From positions 1,984,001 through 2,048,000 of the forward strand of contig NZ_CP014231.1 in NCBI RefSeq assembly GCF_001553645.1: a stretch of DNA of 64,000 bases. Reading direction: 5' to 3'. A program made the position numbers and the translations under genes. This DNA comes from Leptotrichia sp. oral taxon 847 (GTDB lineage: Bacteria > Fusobacteriota > Fusobacteriia > Fusobacteriales > Leptotrichiaceae). Each line of letters starts with the position of its first letter. Within the stretch, counting starts at the first letter, position 1. The notes under the pieces were generated by a model. The model had not been told where the DNA came from, did not search any database, and was given only the letters and a program-made list of their open reading frames with translations. Below are positions 43,372 through 52,012 of this stretch, piece by piece.

Positions 43372-44361
43372 ATGGTAGGAATTATCGTTGCAAGTCACGG
43401 TGAATTTGCTGCTGGTATAAAACAGTCGGCTTCAATGATTCTGGGAGAAGCTGAGTTATTGGAATCAGTTGTGTTTATGCCAAGTGAAGGACCAGATGAC
43501 TTATATAAAAAAATTCAAGATGCCATTACAAAACTAGGAACAGAAGAAGTTCTATTTTTAGTTGATTTATGGGGAGGAAGTCCATTTAATCAATCTAATC
43601 GTTTTTTTGAAGAGAATCCTGAAAAGAGAGCAATTGTTGCAGGACTTAACTTGCCAATGCTTTTAGCTGCTTTATCAGAAAGAGAAGATGTAAATACAGC
43701 TCATGAAGTAGCTAAAGCAATTGTTCCAGAAGGAAAAGATCAAGTTAAGGTACGTCCTGAAGATTTGCAGCCAAAAGAAGAAGCTCCAAAAGCTGCGGCT
43801 CAAGATGATATGCCAAAAGGTGCAATTCCAGAAGGAACAGTTATTGGAGATGGAAAAATTAAATTTGTACTAGCACGTATTGATACACGTTTACTACACG
43901 GACAAGTTGCGACAAGTTGGACAAAGGCAACAAATCCAAATAGAATAATTGTTGTTTCAGACACAGTTTCAAAAGATGAATTACGTAAGAAATTAATTGA
44001 ACAGGCGGCACCTCCAGGTGTACGTGCACACGTTATTCCACTTGATAAATTAGTAGAAGTTTCAAAAGATCCAAGATTTGGAAATACAAAAGCGTTATTA
44101 TTGTTTGAAAATCCTCAAGATGCACTTTATGTAATTGAAAGAGGTGTTGACATTAAAGAATTAAATGTAGGATCAATGGCTCATTCTGTTGGAAAAGTTA
44201 TGGTTAATAATGTACTTTCAATGGATCAAAATGATGTTGATACCTACAAAAAACTTAGAGATTTAGGTGTAAAATTTGATGTTAGAAAAGTTGCCGCTGA
44301 TAAACGTGCAGATTTATTCAAATTAATTTCAGAAAAAGCAAACGAAGGATTAAAACTTTAA
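43372..44361 (+). CDS. manX: PTS mannose-family EIIAB component
   Basis: Phosphotransfer protein of 329 residues combining EIIA and EIIB. The EIIA part (1-130) has the active His in VASHGEFAAGI and VDLWGGSPFNQSNRF. A proline/alanine-rich linker (about 131-160) is followed by EIIB (from about 165) with the phospho-His in ARIDTRLLHGQVATSW. The sugar is phosphorylated during uptake through the EIIC/EIID proteins encoded next; mannose, glucose or glucosamine are usual substrates. Confidence 0.95.
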   Translation: MVGIIVASHGEFAAGIKQSASMILGEAELLESVVFMPSEGPDDLYKKIQDAITKLGTEEVLFLVDLWGGSPFNQSNRFFEENPEKRAIVAGLNLPMLLAALSEREDVNTAHEVAKAIVPEGKDQVKVRPEDLQPKEEAPKAAAQDDMPKGAIPEGTVIGDGKIKFVLARIDTRLLHGQVATSWTKATNPNRIIVVSDTVSKDELRKKLIEQAAPPGVRAHVIPLDKLVEVSKDPRFGNTKALLLFENPQDALYVIERGVDIKELNVGSMAHSVGKVMVNNVLSMDQNDVDTYKKLRDLGVKFDVRKVAADKRADLFKLISEKANEGLKL

Positions 44362-44376
44362 TTTTAGGAGGATGTT

Positions 44377-45201
44377 ATGGATTTTAATATTTTAGCAGTT
44401 ATTTTAATATTAATTGTCGCATTTTTAGCAGGAATGGAAGGTATTCTTGACCAATTCCAATTCCATCAGCCAATTATTGCGTGTTCATTAGTTGGTCTTG
44501 CGACAGGACACATGAAAGAATGTATTATGTTAGGTGGAGCATTACAGTTGATGGCTCTAGGTTGGGCAAACGTAGGGGCAGCAGTTGCTCCAGATGCCGC
44601 ACTTGCTTCTGTAGCTTCAGCAATTATTTTTGTTAAGGCAGGAAAATTTGATGCTGCAGGTCAAAATGTGGCGATTGGTACAGCGATTGCACTTGCAACA
44701 GCTGGATTGGTTTTAACTATGGTTGTTCGTACTTTATCAGTAGTTATTGTTCACCAAGCTGATAGAGAAGCTGAAAAAGGTAATTTCAAAGGTGTAGAAT
44801 TGTGGCACATGGTTGCACTTGCTTGTCAAGGTTTGCGTATTGCTATTCCTGCTTTATTGTTGTTATTTATACCTTCTCACGTTATTCAACATGCTCTTAA
44901 TTCATTGCCAAAATGGTTTACTGATGGAATGACAATAGGTGGAGGATTTGTAGTAGCAGTAGGTTATGCAATGGTAATTAACTTAATGGCTACAAAAGAA
45001 GTATGGCCATTCTTCTTCTTAGGATTTGCAATTGCACCGTTAAATGAACTTACACTAATTGCTACAGGAATTATAGGTGTCTGTGCAGCTATCATTTACT
45101 TAAATGTTACAAGTAATGGTGGCGGTGGCAATAGTGGTGGAGGAGATGGAGGTTCATCAGCTTCAGGAGATCCACTAGGTGACATCTTAAATGACTATTA
45201 A
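44377..45201 (+). CDS. manY: PTS mannose-family EIIC component
   Basis: 274-residue membrane permease subunit. Family marks: GMEGILDQFQFHQPIIACSLVGLATG, GGALQLMALGWANVGAAVAPDAALAS, and a series of hydrophobic segments. The last 25 residues are a glycine/serine-rich tail (NGGGGNSGGGDGGSSASGDP), longer than usual. The 16-bp gap to manX and AGGAGG ribosome binding site indicate one operon. Confidence 0.95.
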   Translation: MDFNILAVILILIVAFLAGMEGILDQFQFHQPIIACSLVGLATGHMKECIMLGGALQLMALGWANVGAAVAPDAALASVASAIIFVKAGKFDAAGQNVAIGTAIALATAGLVLTMVVRTLSVVIVHQADREAEKGNFKGVELWHMVALACQGLRIAIPALLLLFIPSHVIQHALNSLPKWFTDGMTIGGGFVVAVGYAMVINLMATKEVWPFFFLGFAIAPLNELTLIATGIIGVCAAIIYLNVTSNGGGGNSGGGDGGSSASGDPLGDILNDY

Positions 45202-45220
45202 TCTAAAGGAGGAATAAGAA

Positions 45221-46156
45221 ATGGCAGAAGACAAAATAAAATCATCAAATGATAAAATAAAACTATCAAAAGCTGATCGTCGTAGTGTAATGCTTCGTTC
45301 TCAATTTTTACAAGGTTCTTGGAATTATGAACGTATGCAAAATGGAGGTTGGGCTTATTCATTAATCCCAGCATTGAAAAAATTATATCCAAATAAAGAT
45401 GACGCAGCAGCGGCTTTAAAAAGACACTTGGAATTTTTTAACACTCACCCGTATATTGCTGCACCAATTTTAGGAGTAACTCTTGCTTTGGAAGAAGAAA
45501 AAGCCAACGGAGCGGCAATAGATGATGCGGCTATTCAAGGGGTAAAAGTTGGAATGATGGGACCACTTGCGGGAATAGGAGATCCGGTATTCTGGTTCAC
45601 AATACGTCCAATATTAGGGGCAATTGCAGCTTCTCTTGCAACAAGCGGTTCAATTATCGCACCATTATTCTTTTTCATTATATGGAATGTAATTCGTATT
45701 GCTTTCTTATGGTACACTCAAGAATTTGGTTACCAAAAGGGTTCAGAAATTACAAAGGATTTATCAGGTGGATTGTTGCAAACTATAACTAAAGGAGCAT
45801 CTATTTTAGGTATGTTTATTATGGGTATTTTGGTTGAACGTTGGATTACAATCAAATTCCCAAGAGTTATATCACGAGTTCCACTATCTGACGGAGCTTA
45901 TATAAAATTTCCAAATGGTTCAGTAACTGGTTCTCAATTACAAAAAATTCTTGAAGATTTCGGAAATAAATTATCACTTTCAAATACACAGATAACAACT
46001 TTACAAGATAACTTAGATAAATTAGTACCAGGACTAGCCGCATTATTATTGACTTTCTTATGTATGTGGCTACTTAAGAAAAAAGTCAGTCCAATCTTAA
46101 TTATCTTTGGATTATTCTTAGTTGGAATTGTAGGACACGCAGTTGGAATATTCTAA
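45221..46156 (+). CDS. manZ: PTS mannose-family EIID component
   Basis: 311-residue second membrane subunit of the transporter. Motifs: SQFLQGSWNYERMQNGGWAYSLIPAL at the start, GVKVGMMGPLAGIGDPVFWFTIRPI, and C-terminal membrane helices. It lies 19 bp after manY with AAAGGAGG upstream, and ends before a strong terminator. Confidence 0.95.
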   Translation: MAEDKIKSSNDKIKLSKADRRSVMLRSQFLQGSWNYERMQNGGWAYSLIPALKKLYPNKDDAAAALKRHLEFFNTHPYIAAPILGVTLALEEEKANGAAIDDAAIQGVKVGMMGPLAGIGDPVFWFTIRPILGAIAASLATSGSIIAPLFFFIIWNVIRIAFLWYTQEFGYQKGSEITKDLSGGLLQTITKGASILGMFIMGILVERWITIKFPRVISRVPLSDGAYIKFPNGSVTGSQLQKILEDFGNKLSLSNTQITTLQDNLDKLVPGLAALLLTFLCMWLLKKKVSPILIIFGLFLVGIVGHAVGIF

Positions 46157-46212
46157 AAATAAAGATTGTTAAAAATTTGATCTTATATAATTAAAGGTTT
46201 GTGTACTAGTGA

Positions 46213-46244
46213 AAAAAAGTTGGAGCTAAAAATCCAACTTTTTT
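46213..46244 (+). terminator. Terminator of manXYZ
   Basis: AAAAAAGTTGGA and TCCAACTTTTTT form a perfect stem with an 8-base loop and T-run. Confidence 0.9.
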
Positions 46245-46289
46245 AATAATTTAAAATAAAAATAAAAACTAAAGAAATGAGGAATAAAA

Positions 46290-46658
46290 TTGGCTATTTC
46301 AATGAATACAAAAGTACTGTTTACAACAAAGGCAAACTCTTTATCTGGAATGATTGGAAATAAAAATGGCGATGTACTTGTAGGTGATAAAGCCTTTGAA
46401 TTTTACAATTCTAGAAATCCTGAAGATTATATTCAGATTCCGTGGAGTGAAATTGTGAGAGTAAGGGCACAGATGTTTTTTCGTGACAAGTATATTCGTG
46501 GGTTTTTTATTGATACAAAAAGTACTGGAACATATAACTTTGTTGTAAAAAATGCCGGGAAAACGTTAAAAACAATGCGAGATTTTTTGGGAAATGAAAA
46601 AATAGTTAGAAATAAACCTATATTTTCTCTAAAAAAATTATTTAAAAAGAAAAGTTAA
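46290..46658 (+). CDS. manO: DUF956 (ManO-like) protein
   Basis: 122-residue protein of the DUF956 family, which is commonly encoded next to mannose-class PTS genes and has been proposed as a regulator. MNTKVLFTTKANSLSGMIGNKNGDVLVGDKAFEFYN and IQIPWSEIVRVRAQMFFRDKYIRGFFIDT are recognisable. A TTG start at 46290 is favoured by GAGGAATAAAA; ATG at residue 5 is an alternative. It follows manZ beyond a terminator, so it may be read through or have a separate promoter. Biochemical function is not established. Confidence 0.8.
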   Translation: MAISMNTKVLFTTKANSLSGMIGNKNGDVLVGDKAFEFYNSRNPEDYIQIPWSEIVRVRAQMFFRDKYIRGFFIDTKSTGTYNFVVKNAGKTLKTMRDFLGNEKIVRNKPIFSLKKLFKKKS

Positions 46659-46681
46659 TTTTTAATTTATTTTATGGTTGA

Positions 46682-47141
46682 GACAGAGTAAAATATTTAG
46701 GGGAAATAAAAACTTCTATTTTAAGTTTCTTATTCAATCCAGAAAGTTACTAAAATAATTTTTTCTTTTTTAAGCAGAAGTGCTCATCGCCGCACCCCTG
46801 CACCCCGGCTAGTCTTCGATATTTTTATGCACTGACAAAAAACTCGCTTACGCTCAGATAGTTTTGTCAGCACATAAAAATGCTCCGATGGTTTAAATTT
46901 TACTATTATACAAAAGGTGTCGTGATTTTTTTGGAGTAAAGACGATTGTCTGAACGAAGTGAGTTTCGGCTTTACTTCAAAAAAATTCTTAGACGAGCGT
47001 GGGGATTATAAGGGGAAATGGCGGTCCTTTCCCCTTATGTAAAAAATAAAAAAATAATATTAAACAAAATAACATTTTGTAATCAAGAATAACTTAAAAA
47101 ATTTAAAATTAAAAATCTGCCCCTAAAATTTTTAAACCATC
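46682..47141 (+). repeat. Dispersed structured element, copy D (460 bp, with 9-bp flanking duplication)
   Basis: Copy from GACAGAGTAAAATATTTAG to TTTTTAAACCATC. It is flanked by the identical 9-mer TATGGTTGA at 46673-46681 and 47142-47150, which defines both ends and shows insertion by a transposition-like event. The ends are imperfect inverted repeats (GAC-GAGTAAAATATTTAGGGG against GATGGTTTAAAAATTTTAGG...). Both hairpin loops are of the short form. No protein-coding capacity. Confidence 0.92.
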
Positions 47142-47218
47142 TATGGTTGAAATTTTGTTGACTAGATATAAAAAAATGTGATAAAATGAATTATAAAATA
47201 GAATCTAGGAGGATTATT

Positions 47219-47584
47219 ATGAAAAAAATACCTGAAGCAGTAGGACCTTACTCAGCATTTAGAAAAGCGGGAGATTTTTTATATATTTCAGGGCAAATTG
47301 CCATTAATCCTGAAAATCAAAAAATAGAAGCAAACACAGTGGAAGAACAGGCAAAACAAGTTCTAGAAAATATAAAAGCTATTTTGGAAAATAATGGACT
47401 TACTACTCAAAATGTCATTAAGACAACAGTTTTATTAGATAATATTGAAGATTTTGGAGCGGTTAATGAAATTTATGCAAATTATTTTGTAGAGCCATTT
47501 CCAGCTCGTTCAGCATTCGCTGTGGATAAATTACCAAAAAATGTTTTAGTAGAAATAGAAGCAATTGCTTATTGTGGCAAATAA
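47219..47584 (+). CDS. ridA: RidA-family enamine/imine deaminase
   Basis: 121-residue protein of the RidA/YjgF family, which hydrolyses reactive enamines and imines formed by PLP enzymes. PEAVGPYSAFRKAGDFLYISGQIAINP and PARSAFAVDKLPKNVLVEIEAIAY are family marks, with the conserved Arg in PARSAF. ATG 47219 is set by AGGAGG 6 bp upstream; an in-frame ATG at 47186 is earlier but lacks a site. Confidence 0.92.
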   Translation: MKKIPEAVGPYSAFRKAGDFLYISGQIAINPENQKIEANTVEEQAKQVLENIKAILENNGLTTQNVIKTTVLLDNIEDFGAVNEIYANYFVEPFPARSAFAVDKLPKNVLVEIEAIAYCGK

Positions 47585-47600
47585 ATTTCACTTTTATGCA

Positions 47601-47634
47601 AGTAAACCTAAAACAAATTAGGTTTACTTTTTTT
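47601..47634 (+). terminator. Terminator of ridA
   Basis: AGTAAACCTAA and TTAGGTTTACT form a perfect 11-bp stem with a short loop and a T7 run. Confidence 0.9.
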
Positions 47635-47673
47635 AATTAAAATTTAAAGAAATTTTTTATTGAAGGAGAAATG

Positions 47674-49281
47674 ATGGTCGACATATTTAGTTCAATTTTA
47701 AATTACACGGTTTTTTTTGAGAGAATACACTATTTACTTGTGGTAATTTTGATAATAGTAATTTTATTATCGGACAGATCACCAAATGCTATGCTTTCGT
47801 GGATATTTACAATTTATATTTTTCCAATTGGAGGAATAATTTTATATTTTCTTTTTGGAATAAATTGGAGAAAAAATAGAATTGTTTCAAAGAAGATGAA
47901 AGGTGAAGAAAAAAAGATATTTTCCAGATTATTTAATTTTATGCAGCGGGATACGTCAGAGATTTTTAGGTCGAAAGATTTTTTTTACTACAATAAAGTT
48001 ACAGATGTAAAAGAAGAAATTTTTGAGAAAATGACGCCGCAGGAAAAGTCAAGAAAGATAAAAAAACAAATTGGTATAATGCTAGAAAATATCAATATGA
48101 ATGAAAGAGAACAGGAAATTGTAAAGATGCTCTACAAATCTGAAGGTACATTTTTGACGAATAACACTAGTTATAAATTGTTTTATAATGGAAAAGATGC
48201 GTTTGATTCAATTTTAAGAGATATAAAAGGTGCGAAAAAAAGTATATATATGGAGTATTTTATCTGGCGTTCGGATGAACTAGGAGAGAAAATAAAAAAT
48301 TTACTTGTGAAAAAATCAAAAGAAGGTGTAAAAATAAAGTTACTTTTTGATGGCGTGGGAGCATTTAATTTGTCAAGAAAATATAAAAAAGAACTAAAAA
48401 TGGCTGGAATTGAAATAAGATTTTTTTTGGATGTAAAATTTTCAATGACGAAATTAAATTATAGAAATCATAGAAAGATAACAATTGTTGACAATGAAAT
48501 TTTGCACACTGGCGGAATGAATGTTGGTCAAGAATATGTTGACGGAGGTAAAAGATTTGCTAATTGGAGAGACACGAATGCGAGATTTACTGGAGAGATA
48601 ACGGCACAATATCTGGCTATTTTTGTGACAGATTGGTTAAACAGCGGCGGAAAAGATGATTTTTCAAAAATTATAAAATCAGAAGCGGTTGAAGAAATAA
48701 AAGAGCAAAAACCGATAGATAAACAAAAGCTAAAATATGTAATGCAAGTTTCTTCGAGCGGTCCTGACACTGAGTGGACGACATTAAAATATTTGTATTC
48801 AAAAATGATTTCAATTGCAAAAAAAGAAATAATTATACAAAGTCCTTATTTTGTGCCAGACAGCAGCTTGATTTCACAGTTAAAAATGATGGCGCTCTCA
48901 GGAGTAAAAATAAAGATAATGGTAACAGGAGTTCCTGATAAAAAAATTCCGTATTGGATAGCAGAAACTTATTTTGAGGAGTTAATTGATGTTGGAGTGA
49001 AAATTTATCGTTATAAAGCTGGATTTTTGCACTGTAAAAATATAATCATAGATGAAAAAATGTCGACAATGGGAACTTGTAATTTTGATATGAGAAGTTT
49101 CGAAATAAATTATGAAGTAAATTCGGTATTTTTTAGCGAAGAAATTAGTCAGGATTTGAAAAAACAGTTTTTATGTGATTTAGAATTGTGTGAAAAATTT
49201 GACGAAGCGAGATTAAAAAAAGTTAATTTTTTAAAAAGGCTAAGAAATTCTATTTTTAAATTGATTTCGCCAATTATGTAA
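47674..49281 (+). CDS. cls: Cardiolipin synthase
   Basis: Phospholipase-D-family membrane enzyme making cardiolipin from phosphatidylglycerol. Two N-terminal membrane segments (about 12-60) precede two HKD motifs: YRNHRKITIVDNEILHTGGMN (about 270) and FLHCKNIIIDEKMSTMGTCNFD (about 455). The 535-residue length is usual. ATG 47674 is preferred over ATG 47671 because GGAG would otherwise be only two bases away. Confidence 0.94.
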   Translation: MVDIFSSILNYTVFFERIHYLLVVILIIVILLSDRSPNAMLSWIFTIYIFPIGGIILYFLFGINWRKNRIVSKKMKGEEKKIFSRLFNFMQRDTSEIFRSKDFFYYNKVTDVKEEIFEKMTPQEKSRKIKKQIGIMLENINMNEREQEIVKMLYKSEGTFLTNNTSYKLFYNGKDAFDSILRDIKGAKKSIYMEYFIWRSDELGEKIKNLLVKKSKEGVKIKLLFDGVGAFNLSRKYKKELKMAGIEIRFFLDVKFSMTKLNYRNHRKITIVDNEILHTGGMNVGQEYVDGGKRFANWRDTNARFTGEITAQYLAIFVTDWLNSGGKDDFSKIIKSEAVEEIKEQKPIDKQKLKYVMQVSSSGPDTEWTTLKYLYSKMISIAKKEIIIQSPYFVPDSSLISQLKMMALSGVKIKIMVTGVPDKKIPYWIAETYFEELIDVGVKIYRYKAGFLHCKNIIIDEKMSTMGTCNFDMRSFEINYEVNSVFFSEEISQDLKKQFLCDLELCEKFDEARLKKVNFLKRLRNSIFKLISPIM

Positions 49282-49309
49282 ATATCGTTAATTTATTAAA
49301 AGGAGAAAA

Positions 49310-50317
49310 ATGAAAAATAATTTTGAAAAAGATGGTATAATTTTATTAAATAAAGCTAAAGGAATCAGTTCGTTTGGAGCGATAAACTATTTAAAGAAAA
49401 TTATCGGTGCTAAAAAAGTTGGTCACACAGGAACACTTGACCCGATGGCAGAAGGACTTATAATGGTGTTGATAAATAACGCTACAAAATTTTCAGATGA
49501 ATTGACGAAAAGAGACAAGGAATATTATGTGGAAATGGAGTTAGGCTACGAAACTGATTCTTATGATTTAGAAGGCGTGGTTACAAGAAAATTTTCAGGT
49601 AAAATTGAAATTAGTGATGAAAAAATAGAAACAGTTATAAATGGCTTTTTAGGAAAAATTGAGCAAATTCCGCCGATGTATTCAGCAATAAAAATTGATG
49701 GTAAAAAACTGTATGATTTAGCAAGAAAAGGGATTGAAGTTGATAGAAAACCGAGAAAAGTGGAGATAAAAAATATAAGAGAAATAAAAATTGAACGGAA
49801 TGAAAAAGTAAAAATATCATTTCTTGTAGAAGTTTCTAGTGGGACTTACATAAGATCACTTGTGCGGGATATAGGTGAAAAATTAGGTGTTTTTGCTACA
49901 ATGACAAGATTAATTAGAACAAGAATTGGCGAATTTGTGATAGAAGATGCTATAGCAATAAGTGAAGTGGAAAAACAATTGGAGGAGTTTGAAAAAAATA
50001 GGAAAGAAAAATTTGAGAATTTCGAACCATTTGGATATTTCGCGGAAATAGAATATGTCTTGGAATATTTGGGAATTAACGTTTCAAATGAAAAATATGA
50101 AAAATTAAAAAATGGAATGACGGTACTGACTTCACACAAAAAATTTGAAAATATAAGTAAAAAATTTGGAAAAAGAATAGTAGTTTTGGTAGATCAAAAA
50201 TATAAAATTTATGTGAGAGATAGAAGAACTCAAAATAGAGTTTTTCGTGGGATTGTGAAAGTTGTAAAAGTTACAGAGGACAGAATTTATTTGAAAAGAG
50301 ATAAATATTTTTTATAA
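49310..50317 (+). CDS. truB: tRNA pseudouridine-55 synthase
   Basis: Converts U55 of the T-loop to pseudouridine. VGHTGTLDPMAEGLIMVLI carries the catalytic Asp, followed by YYVEMELGYETDSYDLEG and SGTYIRSLVRDIGEKLG. The C-terminal part (about 240-335) is a PUA-like domain. 335 residues is at the long end for the family. It precedes the exonuclease-like gene by 18 bp. Confidence 0.95.
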   Translation: MKNNFEKDGIILLNKAKGISSFGAINYLKKIIGAKKVGHTGTLDPMAEGLIMVLINNATKFSDELTKRDKEYYVEMELGYETDSYDLEGVVTRKFSGKIEISDEKIETVINGFLGKIEQIPPMYSAIKIDGKKLYDLARKGIEVDRKPRKVEIKNIREIKIERNEKVKISFLVEVSSGTYIRSLVRDIGEKLGVFATMTRLIRTRIGEFVIEDAIAISEVEKQLEEFEKNRKEKFENFEPFGYFAEIEYVLEYLGINVSNEKYEKLKNGMTVLTSHKKFENISKKFGKRIVVLVDQKYKIYVRDRRTQNRVFRGIVKVVKVTEDRIYLKRDKYFL

Positions 50318-50335
50318 AAGGAGAATTTTTGTTTT

Positions 50336-51925
50336 ATGAAAAAGGCTAGAAAATATGTATTTGATATTGAAGTATTTCCAAATTATTTTTGTGTCGTAAC
50401 AAAGCAGTTGAATGGCAAAGACGTTTTTGTCATTGACTCGGACAACTTTAATCAGCAAAAGAAAAGATTGTATGACATTGTTTCAAAGAATGTGATGATT
50501 TCGTATGCAGGACATGGATTTGATGATTTAATTATAAATGAACTTTTGAGATATAAAAATAGAGTGGCTAAGAGATACATATTAAATAAAAATATTAATG
50601 AAATTCAAAATTTATATAAAGAAAAATATAAAAATGGAAAATGTGAATTTTATTCTTACGACGTTGCTGATGAGTATGACTTAAAATTGGGAGTAAAAGG
50701 TTTTGAGTTTAATTTGGGAGACAATATTGAAGAGCAGGACTTTGCAAATTTTAATAAAAATATAAAAAAAGAAAATTATGATGAAATAGTTGAAAAAGTG
50801 GTGGATTATTGTTTAAAAGATGTATTAGCTACGGAAAAAATGTATAACTACGTCATAGATAATAAAAATAACTGGGAAGAAAAAGAAAATTTATTAAATA
50901 TTATAACAAAAGGAAATTATAAAAACGGTATGAAATTAAAAACTAAAATAAAATATCTTTACTACAACAATGACAAACTTTTATCACTGATTTTAAAAAA
51001 TAACTTAAATATTGAGCAGCCAAGAATGATTCCAAAAAAAGTGTTTAAGATAGGGGAAGAAAGCTATTTCTTGAATGACAATGTGTACAAACTGTCAATA
51101 AAAAATGATTTTTTATATAAAAGTCTTGTGGAAAACAAGATATTTAAAAAGAATGACTTGAATATCTTAAAAAAAATTTCAAAAAATTTACTTTTACAAT
51201 CTTCATATTTAAGAGGAATCATAAAAAAATATGAAAGAATAATTTTAAAAAAATTGAAGAAATACTTTAGAAAAGAAAATATTAAAGTGCTGGAGGTTTT
51301 TGAAAATGAAGTTTTTTTATTAATTGACAAAAATTTGGAAGAGTTAAAAAATAAAATGGAAAATAAATACAGTGATATTTTAGAAATAAATTACATAAAT
51401 AATTTTTTAAAAGATAAAAAATCATTACTTTATGAAATTGATAAAAAAATTATAGGGACAAATGAATTTGATTATGGTGATTTAATTATTCCAAAGCAGC
51501 ACATTTGGATGATAAAAGTGCTTAAAAATTACTTTTTTGACAAGGAAAACGTTGAAACTGAAATAAAAGAATTATTTTTAAAAAATCCTGATGTATTTTT
51601 TTTATATGCTTCTGTTTACGAAAGTGTTTATGCATGCAATAGCAAAGGTAAAGTAATTTATGAAGATAATGACAGGCTTAGAAAAAACAGAAAGTACAGA
51701 TTATATTTTTCAAAAACTGGGAATTATAAAGTTGTAATTCAAGAGAAAAATAAATATTATAAAAAATTTGGCTTTGGAGATATAAATAGTAATTTGTACA
51801 AAGTAAAAAAAGTGGAAACGAGCGTAAATGAATTTAAAAATTATGAAGATATAGATTTATGCAGCTATATTGATTATGCAAAAAGTTATATAGATGGAAA
51901 TTTTGGCGAAAACAGTAATTTTTAA
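50336..51925 (+). CDS. Unrecognised protein with a family-B-type DEDDy exonuclease domain
   Basis: 529-residue lysine-rich protein. The N-terminal 170 residues look like the 3'-5' exonuclease domain of phage or plasmid family B DNA polymerases: YVFDIEVFPNYFCVV gives Asp10 and Glu12, YAGHGFDDLIINEL gives Asp63/64, and VDYCLKDVLATEKMY gives Tyr158 and Asp162, so all DEDDy residues are present. The remaining 350 residues have no clear polymerase motifs, though DGII-like text is echoed in EVFENEVFLLIDKNLEELKNK. It lies between truB and ruvC in the same direction, so a DNA-repair role or a domesticated polymerase is possible. ATG 50336 follows AAGGAG by 12 bp. Confidence 0.7.
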   Translation: MKKARKYVFDIEVFPNYFCVVTKQLNGKDVFVIDSDNFNQQKKRLYDIVSKNVMISYAGHGFDDLIINELLRYKNRVAKRYILNKNINEIQNLYKEKYKNGKCEFYSYDVADEYDLKLGVKGFEFNLGDNIEEQDFANFNKNIKKENYDEIVEKVVDYCLKDVLATEKMYNYVIDNKNNWEEKENLLNIITKGNYKNGMKLKTKIKYLYYNNDKLLSLILKNNLNIEQPRMIPKKVFKIGEESYFLNDNVYKLSIKNDFLYKSLVENKIFKKNDLNILKKISKNLLLQSSYLRGIIKKYERIILKKLKKYFRKENIKVLEVFENEVFLLIDKNLEELKNKMENKYSDILEINYINNFLKDKKSLLYEIDKKIIGTNEFDYGDLIIPKQHIWMIKVLKNYFFDKENVETEIKELFLKNPDVFFLYASVYESVYACNSKGKVIYEDNDRLRKNRKYRLYFSKTGNYKVVIQEKNKYYKKFGFGDINSNLYKVKKVETSVNEFKNYEDIDLCSYIDYAKSYIDGNFGENSNF

Positions 51926-52012
51926 AAAATAAAGTTCATAAAATGATTAAAAAAATGAAGAATTTTTAAAAACAAAAAAATTAAATAATAATAAAAAATG
52001 TTGGGAGAAAAA

